Shown piece by piece: positions 13,078-19,861 of a DNA stretch of 20,248 nt. Position numbers and translations under genes: made by a program. This stretch comes from JACCTH01 sp035281645. GTDB lineage: Bacteria > Actinomycetota > Acidimicrobiia > Spongiisociales > ZC4RG35. Position 1 is the stretch's first letter; every line of letters begins with the position of its first letter. The DNA lies in NCBI GenBank assembly GCA_035281645.1, contig DATEDN010000109.1, forward strand, positions 1-20,248, given 5' to 3'. The notes under the pieces are model-generated. The model saw nothing but the letters and a program-made list of their open reading frames with translations. It did not search any database and was not told the origin of the DNA.

Positions 13078-16061
13078 TCTTTGGCCCTCACCAAATCGAC
13101 TTCATCGAAGCCTTCTTCGAAGGTGGAATAGAGACTGGCCAGCTCGTCCATGCCATCTTCACCCGCGGTCATACGGCGCAGCGTGACTAGCCGGGTCCGT
13201 GCTTTGAGCTCAGCCAACCTCTGCCGGCGCTCCCTGGCGCTCTCGATCGCCGAGAGGTAAGCCCCTTCGGCTCTCTCGGTGTCGGACAGCATGAGATGGA
13301 AATCCCCCTTCATGGCCAGATGGTCGGGATCGGGACCGGCGGGATCGGCTGCCAAGGCTTCGTCCACCAGTTCCAAGGCTCGCTCCGGATGACCAGCCAG
13401 GGCGTGAACCACCGCCCGCAAGCCCAGCACAAGTGGCCAGAAGATTGGGGGGGCACTCAAGCCTCGGTAGAGATCGATCGCTGCTTCGGTCAATTTCAGA
13501 CCTTCGTCGGCCTGACCCAGAGCGGTGCGCGACACTCCTTCGAGGACTTTGGCGAGCGTGCCCCAAAGGGGGTAGTCGTGCTCTTCGGCCACCGCCGCCA
13601 GCTCTTTCGCCCGACCCAAAGCCTCCTCGAAGCGGCTCCTCCCCAAAGCAAGGAACCCGTTGTGATAGATGCCATAGGCGACGCTGAAGGGGTGATCGAT
13701 TTTCCGCGCCATATCCAGGCCATCGCTGACGCTTTTGATGCCTTGATCGATCGCCCCGCTCTGCCAGAGCAGAAGGCCCTTCGATATTCGGGCGACGACA
13801 CCAGTGCTCGTGCCCAGGCGAAAGCGGTTGGACCCCTGCATCCTTGGATCGAACATCTCGATGGCTTGGTCCAGATGGTGAAAGCCCGTCTCGAAATCAC
13901 CGCCGAAAGCAGTGCCAATGCCGAAGACGTAATGGCCTTCGGCTCGCATCGAGTCATCGTTCTCCCGCTCTGCCAGTTCGAGGATCTGCCGACCCATCTC
14001 GGCGGTGCCTGCGAACTGGGTGAGGTTCATGTAGTAGGTCGCCAGCGCTCGCATTACCGGGAAACGCTGGGCTGCCGGGCCGCTCGCTTCAGACATCTCC
14101 AACACGCGCTTGAAAGCCGCCTCGACCTCGGGTCCGTAGCCTCGCACCGCCATCACTGCTCGGGCCAGGCTGGTGCGAAGCGTCAACTCCTCGGCTGCGA
14201 GCTCTTCGGAGGGCTCGGCTCGCCCCAGCACCTCGAGAGTGTCGCTAGCCAGCTCGATGGCGGCCCGGTACCAACCCTTGGCTTCGTGCAGCGCCCACAA
14301 ACTGTCGATGAGCGCGAAGAGCTGCTCGAGATCTTCCTGCTCCACCCAGTAGCGCCAAGCAGTTCGCAAGTTGCCGATCTCTGAGACCAGGTCGGCCAGG
14401 GCCGATTCACGCTCGCTGCCCGCCAACCGCTCCTTTAACCCCTGAGCGAAGGTGGAGAAATAGAGGGCATGTGCCCGCCTGATATCTCGTTCTCGCTCAG
14501 GGTGGGAGGCGAGCAAAGTCTCGGCGTACTCCTTGATCATCAGCAACATGGAAAAACGCTGCGACCCACCACTCACATCACTGCGGATCAGGCTCTTATC
14601 TACCAGTGCTCCCAGTGCGTCGATCAGAAATCCATAACCGAGCTCGGAGGCGACCGCTTCGATGGCGTCTAGCCGGGTCGAGGAAAATACCGCCATCAGC
14701 TCGAAGACATTTCGCTCTTTCTCGTCCAAGAGTTCGTAACTCCAGGCGATCGCCCCCCACAGGGTGCGTTGGCGATCGGGGAGGTCGCGCCCACCGGCTC
14801 CCAGTACATCGAGGCGGGTACGCAAGCGCGAGAGGAGATCGGCGGGCGCGAAGACATTGAGACGGGCGGCGGCGAGCTCGATCGCCAGCGGAAGGCCGTC
14901 CAAGCGATTACAGATCTCGGCAATGACCTGTGCGTTTTCATCGGTGATTACAAAGTCGGGCCGCACCGCCATCGCCCGCTCGGCGAAGAGTTGAACCGAT
15001 TCGGAGGCGGCGATCTCGGCGGTGGAGTGCTTGGGGTGGGGAAGGGATAACGGGGGCACGGGGAAGACGTGTTCCGCCCGCACCCTGAGCGTCTCCCGGC
15101 TGGTCACGATCACCTTCAATCCGGGACAGTGGTTGAGCAACTCGGAAACTCCCACCGCGGCGGCCGTCACCTGCTCGAAGTTGTCGAGTACGAGGAGCAT
15201 CGCCTTATCCCGCAAACGGGAACGGAGAATCTGCAGAGGCTCTCCGTCGCCCGCAACCGGTAAAGCCAAGGCGCGCACGATCGCCTCGTAGGCCGCGTCC
15301 GGGTCGCGCTCGGCTGATAGATCGACGAAGAACACACCATCGGCGAAGCGCTCGATCTGTTCAGCCGCCACCTGGAGGCCGAGACGGGTCTTGCCCGCCC
15401 CGCCCGGTCCGACGATGGTGACGAGCTTGGTCCCGGGGGCGCGGAGCATGGCGTCGATGGTGGAGATCTCGGCGCTACGTCCGAAGAATTCGGTGGCCTG
15501 CAACGGCAGGTTGTGTGGCCGGGAGTCGAGGGTGGCGAGGGCGGGGAATTGGGATTCGAGTTCATCGTGCACCAGCTGGTACAGGTGCTCGGGTTGGGTG
15601 AGATCCTTCAATCGGTGGATGCCGAGATCACGCAGAGCAGCCCCGGGAGGAAGCCGGCCGTCCACCAGGCCCGCGGCCGTTTCCGAAAAAAGCACTTGTC
15701 CGCCATGTCCGGCGGCCATGATTCGGGCGGTTCGGTTCATCGTCGGCCCGAAGTAGTCACCATCCCGTTGCTCGCTCTCACCGGTGTGGATTCCCATCCG
15801 CACCCGTAGCGACCCGATCGTCGCCCACGGCTCCGCGGCCAGGCCTTTTTGCGCATCGATGGCGGCGACGAGAGCATCGGGGGCGAAATCGAAGCGCGCC
15901 AGAATCCCATCTCCGGTCGCCTTGATTACCTGACCGCCGGCTCGATCGATTGCCGCGGTCAGGATTCCGTCGTGGCGGGCGAGAGCTGGGGCCATCTGCT
16001 CGGGATGCTCTTCCCAGAGCCGGGTGCTGCCTTCGATGTCGGTAAAGAGGAAGGTCTGCAA
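13059..16061 (-). CDS. Class III adenylate/guanylate cyclase–STAND ATPase–TPR signalling protein
   Basis: A 1000-residue multidomain protein. Residues 1-165 are a class III nucleotide cyclase domain: FLFTDIEGSTRLWE with metal Asp D8, IKATGDGILARF with D51, and DYFGPTMNRTARI with N109 and R113. Residues 190-480 are a STAND/AAA-type ATPase with EFFGR, Walker A GPGGAGKT (218-225) and Walker B LLVLDNFE (289-296), then VTSRETLRVRAEH and GLPLAIELAAARL. Residues about 560-1000 are TPR-like helical repeats. There is no C-terminal helix-turn-helix, unlike LuxR/MalT types, and no membrane segment. It probably couples ligand or partner sensing by the TPRs and ATPase to cyclic nucleotide production. The start is TTG 16061, forced because an in-frame TAG lies at 16068-16070. 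Confidence 0.93.
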   Translation of the reverse strand: MQTFLFTDIEGSTRLWEEHPEQMAPALARHDGILTAAIDRAGGQVIKATGDGILARFDFAPDALVAAIDAQKGLAAEPWATIGSLRVRMGIHTGESEQRDGDYFGPTMNRTARIMAAGHGGQVLFSETAAGLVDGRLPPGAALRDLGIHRLKDLTQPEHLYQLVHDELESQFPALATLDSRPHNLPLQATEFFGRSAEISTIDAMLRAPGTKLVTIVGPGGAGKTRLGLQVAAEQIERFADGVFFVDLSAERDPDAAYEAIVRALALPVAGDGEPLQILRSRLRDKAMLLVLDNFEQVTAAAVGVSELLNHCPGLKVIVTSRETLRVRAEHVFPVPPLSLPHPKHSTAEIAASESVQLFAERAMAVRPDFVITDENAQVIAEICNRLDGLPLAIELAAARLNVFAPADLLSRLRTRLDVLGAGGRDLPDRQRTLWGAIAWSYELLDEKERNVFELMAVFSSTRLDAIEAVASELGYGFLIDALGALVDKSLIRSDVSGGSQRFSMLLMIKEYAETLLASHPERERDIRRAHALYFSTFAQGLKERLAGSERESALADLVSEIGNLRTAWRYWVEQEDLEQLFALIDSLWALHEAKGWYRAAIELASDTLEVLGRAEPSEELAAEELTLRTSLARAVMAVRGYGPEVEAAFKRVLEMSEASGPAAQRFPVMRALATYYMNLTQFAGTAEMGRQILELAERENDDSMRAEGHYVFGIGTAFGGDFETGFHHLDQAIEMFDPRMQGSNRFRLGTSTGVVARISKGLLLWQSGAIDQGIKSVSDGLDMARKIDHPFSVAYGIYHNGFLALGRSRFEEALGRAKELAAVAEEHDYPLWGTLAKVLEGVSRTALGQADEGLKLTEAAIDLYRGLSAPPIFWPLVLGLRAVVHALAGHPERALELVDEALAADPAGPDPDHLAMKGDFHLMLSDTERAEGAYLSAIESARERRQRLAELKARTRLVTLRRMTAGEDGMDELASLYSTFEEGFDEVDLVRAKELLDSA

Positions 16062-16074
16062 TCTGGTCTAACCA

Positions 16075-16575
16075 TCAAGCCAGAGGCCAATAGAGCTCGG
16101 TCTGGAGCTGGCTCGAGTCGGAGACTGCGGAGGGGTCGACGACATAAACCTCCCAGGGTCCGACCCCATCTTTCTCACCTTGGGCGTGTATCCACTCGAG
16201 GAAGGAGTCGTAGGCCTTGCTGAGGGTTTGGTAGGGACCATGATGGACAACCTTGGCGGTCTTTCCGGCGGGCAGAGTGGCGGCGCCGACCGCGTCCAGC
16301 TGATCGTCGGGGGCTGCCAGCCCCGGGACAGGCTCGGCGACGGGAAGCCCCACTTCCATGTCGATTATTTCCGGCCCGAATTCATATGAGCGGGCATAGG
16401 GAGCGCCCGTCGGGGGCTGTCCGTGGCTGGTGGCAAATTCGAAAAGACGGGGCATCTGCGTGTCGAAAAGCTGGCGCAGATCGACCTCGGCCATGGGCTT
16501 GCGAACCCGCACCGCCAGCGCCGGCTGAGCCTGGAGTTCGATTATCTGGTGATCGCTGAGGGAGCCTTGGGCCAC
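16075..16575 (-). CDS. GyrI-like effector-binding domain protein
   Basis: A 166-residue stand-alone GyrI-like/AraC effector-binding domain (PF06445). Features are LAVRVRKPMAEVDLRQLFD, MPRLFEFATSHG, YARSYEFGPEIIDMEVGLPV, LPAGKTAKVVHHGPYQTLSK, and the conserved C-terminal ELYWPL with its Glu. Members bind small molecules, often cationic drugs or effectors; some hydrolyse them. No DNA-binding domain is attached. The GTG start at 16575 has TACGAT exactly 6 nt upstream. It is the first gene of an operon with the cyclase (13-nt gap), which suggests that it senses or sequesters a ligand relevant to that protein (inference). Confidence 0.88.
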   Translation of the reverse strand: MAQGSLSDHQIIELQAQPALAVRVRKPMAEVDLRQLFDTQMPRLFEFATSHGQPPTGAPYARSYEFGPEIIDMEVGLPVAEPVPGLAAPDDQLDAVGAATLPAGKTAKVVHHGPYQTLSKAYDSFLEWIHAQGEKDGVGPWEVYVVDPSAVSDSSQLQTELYWPLA

Positions 16576-16581
16576 GGATTC

Positions 16582-16587
16582 ATCGTA
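16582..16587 (-). promoter_or_regulatory. -10 of the GyrI–cyclase–lipoprotein operon
   Basis: TACGAT on the minus strand, 6 nt (GAATCC) before GTG 16575. It fits a leaderless transcript. Confidence 0.5.
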
Positions 16588-16612
16588 TCCGCGGCACTGT
16601 CGTTGTTATCAG

Positions 16613-16641
16613 GCAGACCGCTCAGAAACCGAGCGGTCTGC
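16613..16641. repeat. Perfect 11-bp inverted repeat between divergent promoters
   Basis: GCAGACCGCTC (16613-16623) and GAGCGGTCTGC (16631-16641) flank AGAAACC. It lies near the -35 distance from both the minus-strand TACGAT and the plus-strand TACCCT, so an operator for a dimeric regulator is likelier than a terminator. No T tract follows on either side. Confidence 0.55.
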
Positions 16642-16655
16642 GCGCGGAGAGCAGA

Positions 16656-16661
16656 TACCCT
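16656..16661 (+). promoter_or_regulatory. -10 of the DUF2277 gene
   Basis: TACCCT, 6 nt (GCCCTC) before ATG 16668. There is no ribosome site, so a leaderless start is likely. Confidence 0.5.
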
Positions 16662-16667
16662 GCCCTC

Positions 16668-16937
16668 ATGTGCCGAAATATCCGCCCGCTTCACAACTTT
16701 GAGCCCGCCGCCACCAACGACGAGATCACCGATGCCGCCCTCCAATACGTGCGGAAGGTGAGCGGTTTCAGCAAGCCGTCCCAAGCCAATGAAGCTGCCT
16801 TTCAGCAGGCCGTGGAAGCGGTCAGCGCCGCCACGAGAACGTTGGTGGACTCTCTGGTGACGAACGCTGCTCCCAAGAATCGCGAAATCGAAGCCGAAAA
16901 AGCCCGGGCTCGGTCCCGAGAGCGCTACGCCAGCTGA
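16668..16937 (+). CDS. DUF2277 family protein
   Basis: An 89-residue protein of the DUF2277 family (PF10041), recognised by MCRNIRPLHNFEPAATNDEI at the N-terminus, then ALQYVRKVSGFSKPSQANEA, a helix with ATRTLVDSLVT, and the C-terminal EIEAEKARARSRERY. It is full length and very typical. The invariant early Cys (C2) is kept, and so are the NIR and FEP motifs. Function is unknown. It is small, soluble and likely helical. It ends 8 nt before the convergent ligase gene. The start lies 6 nt after TACCCT. Confidence 0.92.
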   Translation: MCRNIRPLHNFEPAATNDEITDAALQYVRKVSGFSKPSQANEAAFQQAVEAVSAATRTLVDSLVTNAAPKNREIEAEKARARSRERYAS

Positions 16938-16945
16938 GGCCGCGG

Positions 16946-18016
16946 CTAGCCCAGGATCTCCTCGAGCCGGAGCGACGACACCTTCTCGAGCTGTTCGAAG
17001 CGGCAGGAGTGCGGATCGCGATCGGGGCGCCAGCGGAGGAACTGGGCCGGGTGACGCAGCCGTCCCCCGTCCAGCTGATTGAAGCGCACCTCGGCGACCA
17101 GTTCGGGACGAAGGGGAGTGAAGGAGAGATCCTTCGCCGGATTCCAGCGACTCCCGGGCTGGCCGACCGCCTCCGCCACTGAGGCCGCCCAGGGGTGGTC
17201 GGCCAGATCCATCACATAGGGAGCAAGGTTCTTGAACAGCTCTCGGCGCTGGGCGGAAGGAAACGACGCCGCCACCCCGATGGGGATCAGGCCACCGAAC
17301 ATCGATGCCCATTCATGTCCTTCGTCATCGGAGTAAACCGCCAGCAACAGAGAGCCGATGGCATCGCGCGATGACTTGTGGGTGCGGTAGCCCATCACCA
17401 CGCAGTCCGCGGTCCGATCGTGTTTGAGCTTGGCCATGACCCTTTTCCCTGGCTGATAGGTGCTCTCGGGATGTTTGGCGATGATCCCGTCGATGCCGGC
17501 GCCTTCGAAGTCTGCAAACCAATCCCGCGCCACGTCCTCGTCACCGGTGACGGGCGTGAGCCGGAGAGGAGGGCCGGCCTGCCTCAGAAACTCTTCGAGT
17601 CTTTCCCGCCTCTCCCGGAAGGGGAGTTTCGTTAGATCGTCGCCACCAGTAGCCAACAGGTCGAAGGCGATCAGTGTGGCCGGGGTCTGTTGAGCCAGAA
17701 GATTGACCCGGCTCGATGCCGGGTGTAGCCGCTGTTGGAGAGCGAAGAAATCGAGCCGGCCGTCTTCGGGGCTGGGGACGACGATCTCGCAATCGAGTAC
17801 GCACGGTACGGGAAGGGATGACTTGATGGCGTTCACCAGCTCGGGGAAGTACCGGGCCAGGGGTCGCGAGTTGCGGCTCTCCATGACTACAGACTCCCCT
17901 TCAGAAAAGATCAGAGCCCGAAACCCGTCCCACTTGGGCTCATAGAGCCAACCCGGTGGAAGGTCGTCCACCAGCCGAGCCAGCATCGGTTCGATCGGAG
18001 GGCGAATCGGGAGCAT
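16946..18016 (-). CDS. ligC: ATP-dependent DNA ligase, LigC type
   Basis: A 356-residue ligase with an adenylation domain and an OB-fold. Motif I is EPKWDGFR with the nucleotide-linked K28; SRNSRPLARYFPEL is motif Ia, LDCEIVV the following strand, ATLIAFDLLA motif III, GIDGIIAK motif IV, and VMAKLKHDRTADCVVMGYR motif V. The C-terminal OB domain ends with LRPELVAEVRFNQLDGGRLR and HPAQFLRWRPD, typical of mycobacterial LigC. Such ligases seal nicks in repair and supplement NAD-dependent LigA; LigC has been linked to excision repair with Prim-PolC. No Ku or primase gene is adjacent. Start ATG 18016 has TACGGT 6 nt upstream. Confidence 0.94.
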   Translation of the reverse strand: MLPIRPPIEPMLARLVDDLPPGWLYEPKWDGFRALIFSEGESVVMESRNSRPLARYFPELVNAIKSSLPVPCVLDCEIVVPSPEDGRLDFFALQQRLHPASSRVNLLAQQTPATLIAFDLLATGGDDLTKLPFRERRERLEEFLRQAGPPLRLTPVTGDEDVARDWFADFEGAGIDGIIAKHPESTYQPGKRVMAKLKHDRTADCVVMGYRTHKSSRDAIGSLLLAVYSDDEGHEWASMFGGLIPIGVAASFPSAQRRELFKNLAPYVMDLADHPWAASVAEAVGQPGSRWNPAKDLSFTPLRPELVAEVRFNQLDGGRLRHPAQFLRWRPDRDPHSCRFEQLEKVSSLRLEEILG

Positions 18017-18022
18017 GCCAGA

Positions 18023-18028
18023 ACCGTA
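18023..18028 (-). promoter_or_regulatory. -10 of the ligC gene
   Basis: TACGGT on the minus strand, 6 nt (TCTGGC) before ATG 18016, leaderless geometry. Confidence 0.5.
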
Positions 18029-18042
18029 TTACCTCTCGCTCG

Positions 18043-18048
18043 TATCCT
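18043..18048 (+). promoter_or_regulatory. Possible -10 of the MFS gene
   Basis: TATCCT on plus in the 76-bp divergent gap. It would give a leader of roughly 40 nt before ATG 18093. No convincing -35 and only a weak GGAC ribosome site are visible. Confidence 0.25.
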
Positions 18049-18092
18049 GATTATGAAGCACTCGGCGGCGGTGCCCCCTTCGAAATGGACCC

Positions 18093-19292
18093 ATGAAAGT
18101 CACAGATCCGATCTCCGATGTCCGACTGATCTTTTCGGTCCAGGCGGTACGCGCCTTCCTCTACGGATTCAGCAGCATCCTGATCGGATCCTCTTTGGCC
18201 GCAGGCGGTCTCGACTCGGTAGCTGTAGGAGCGATTTTCACAGCCATGCTCCTGGGAATGGCAGTTTCGTCGCTCGTTGTCGGTCGCTTTGGTGAAGCTC
18301 TTGGACGTCGTCGGACGTACATATCCCTTCTGGCGGTCATGGGAATAGCGGGAACGGTTTTTGCACTTACCGACTTCCTTCCGCTTCTGATCCTGGCCGC
18401 CCTCACCGGCACTCTCTCCACAGATCCCAACGAGGCAGGACCAATCACGTCTGTTGAACAGGCAATGCTGGCGGAGACGCCGCGAGCCGAGAGGAGCCGG
18501 GTCTACGGTCGATACAACGCAGTCGCCTATCTAGCCGGAGCGATTGGGTCTCTCACGGCCGGCGGTCCCAGTGCGATGCGCGATGTTCTACCGGGCCTGC
18601 CACCGGACCAACGGTGGTTGTTGCTGATGCCCCTTGGTGCATTCGCATGCATCCTCAGCGCCGGACGGCTCAGTGCGATGATCGAGGTGTCAACGCCTCA
18701 TCCGGGCGCCGTCCGGGGCTTGCAGAGGTCGAAGGCCGCGGTCCGGCGGCTGGCGGCGCTCTTTTCCCTCGATGCTTTCGCCGGGGGATTCATCGTGGGG
18801 ACCTTCATCGTCTTCTGGTTCGGGCGCGAGTTCGGCGCCGATGCCGAGATGATGGGTCTGGTGTTCTTCGGCGTGGGGCTTCTGCAGGCGGGATCATCTG
18901 TAGCCGCCGGCTGGCTCGGAAGCCGAATTGGCTTTCTCAACACCATGGTCTTCACGCATCTCCCCTCGAACGCGCTCCTGGCTCTCATTCCACTGGCTCC
19001 CTCATTGGGCTGGGCAATCGCGTTGCTCCTAGGTCGATCGGTTCTGTCACAGATGGATGTACCGGCCCGCCAGGCCTACGTCGCCGAGCTAGTCGACCCG
19101 GCCGAACGAACCGCGGCTGCTGGTTACACGAATGCTGCCCGCCATCTGGTCAGGCCGGCCGGACCTGTGCTGGCCTCGTGGTCGATGGGGATGGCGGCGG
19201 GTCTGCCTTTTGCCATCGCGGGTGGACTCAAGGCGGTTTATGACTTGGTCCTGTACTTCACGTTCCGGCGGGTTCGACTTGGTGACAATTGA
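18093..19292 (+). CDS. Major facilitator superfamily transporter
   Basis: A 399-residue membrane protein with about twelve hydrophobic segments in two halves. The loop between segments 2 and 3 carries VVGRFGEALGRRRTY, a form of the MFS motif GxxxDxxGRR. A cytosolic loop near residues 200-215 (TPHPGAVRGLQRSKAAVRR) separates the halves. The second half has a matching GSRIGFLNT loop and PARQAYVAELVDPAERTAAA, often seen in drug and sugar-type MFS exporters of actinobacteria. The substrate is unknown; efflux is a guess. ATG 18093 is chosen for the N-terminus, although its ribosome site is weak. It is divergent from ligC and monocistronic as far as can be seen. Confidence 0.9.
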   Translation: MKVTDPISDVRLIFSVQAVRAFLYGFSSILIGSSLAAGGLDSVAVGAIFTAMLLGMAVSSLVVGRFGEALGRRRTYISLLAVMGIAGTVFALTDFLPLLILAALTGTLSTDPNEAGPITSVEQAMLAETPRAERSRVYGRYNAVAYLAGAIGSLTAGGPSAMRDVLPGLPPDQRWLLLMPLGAFACILSAGRLSAMIEVSTPHPGAVRGLQRSKAAVRRLAALFSLDAFAGGFIVGTFIVFWFGREFGADAEMMGLVFFGVGLLQAGSSVAAGWLGSRIGFLNTMVFTHLPSNALLALIPLAPSLGWAIALLLGRSVLSQMDVPARQAYVAELVDPAERTAAAGYTNAARHLVRPAGPVLASWSMGMAAGLPFAIAGGLKAVYDLVLYFTFRRVRLGDN

Positions 19293-19326
19293 CGGATTTG
19301 ACCCCTGTTGCACTTGTGGGCTCGAG

Positions 19327-19386
19327 ATGACCAGATACGTCCTTGATGTCGGCGCTGCGCTCCGTTTGGCGAAGGAGGACTCTCAT
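19327..19386 (+). pseudogene. Possible PIN-domain (VapC-like) N-terminal remnant
   Basis: The frame from ATG 19327 begins MTRYVLDVGAALRLAKED, closely resembling the first strand and helix of PIN-domain toxins (the early Asp of the motif is present at residue 7). After about 18-20 residues the frame enters the terminator hairpin and resemblance ends. The rest of a PIN domain and any antitoxin gene are absent. It stays open, without a stop, into the SnoaL-like gene. Alternatives are a short leader ORF in front of an attenuator, or chance. Confidence 0.4.
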
Positions 19387-19387
19387 A

Positions 19388-19423
19388 GAGTTCCCGGGCC
19401 AAGACCCGGGAACTCTTGTTTTA
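19388..19423 (+). terminator. Intrinsic terminator
   Basis: A perfect 11-bp stem, GAGTTCCCGGG / CCCGGGAACTC, with a 6-nt loop (CCAAGA), is followed by TTGTTTTA. It is the best intrinsic terminator in the window, ending transcription that comes from the MFS gene before the strong ribosome site of the next gene. Confidence 0.8.
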
Positions 19424-19446
19424 TGGTCACCACAAAGGAGGTTTCG

Positions 19447-19839
19447 ATGCCTGGCAATTTGGATCTGTGGGTCGAGGGATACCGGGTGGCTTGGGAGCAG
19501 CGAGATCCGGCGATGGCGGCCATGCTCTTCACGCCCGAGGCCACCTATCGATCGAACATCTTTGAAGATCCTCACCAGGGTCGGGAGGGGATCGAGGCCT
19601 ACTGGCAGTCAGTCACCAAATCCCAGGACGAGGTGCAGGTGCGGATGGGAAGGCCCTTCGCCGAGGGCACCCGAGTGGCGGTCGAGTTCTGGACCACAAT
19701 GCGGGTGGAAGGGGAAGAGACCACTTTGCCCGGCTGTCTGCTCTTGGACTTCGACGACAACGGGCTTTGCCGCCGGCTTCGTGAGTATTGGCACTTCGTC
19801 CCCGGTCGCCTGGAGCCACCGGAGGAATGGGGGCAATGA
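19447..19839 (+). CDS. SnoaL/NTF2-like domain protein
   Basis: A 130-residue NTF2-like protein. It has a first helix LDLWVEGYRVAWEQRDPAMA, MLFTPEATYRSNIFEDPHQG, the helix GREGIEAYWQSVTKSQDEV, and beta strands VAVEFWTTMRVEG, TTLPGCLLLDFDDNGLCRRL and REYWHFVPG. The fold is a cone with a ligand pocket; members include isomerases and many uncharacterised proteins. The strong AAAGGAGG 5-6 nt before ATG 19447 fixes this start over the longer open frame. It begins 24 nt after the terminator, so its promoter is either inside the terminator region or it depends on read-through. Confidence 0.88.
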   Translation: MPGNLDLWVEGYRVAWEQRDPAMAAMLFTPEATYRSNIFEDPHQGREGIEAYWQSVTKSQDEVQVRMGRPFAEGTRVAVEFWTTMRVEGEETTLPGCLLLDFDDNGLCRRLREYWHFVPGRLEPPEEWGQ

Positions 19840-19861
19840 AGAGCGTGTGCCGGGGTGGGAC

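Noticed and set aside
16613..16641. Terminator between the GyrI and DUF2277 genes
   Set aside because: The genes diverge here, so no transcript needs to end; there is no T tract. An operator fits better.
19132..19446. Long N-terminal extension of the SnoaL-like protein
   Set aside because: It crosses the MFS 3' end and an intrinsic terminator; ATG 19447 has a strong ribosome site.
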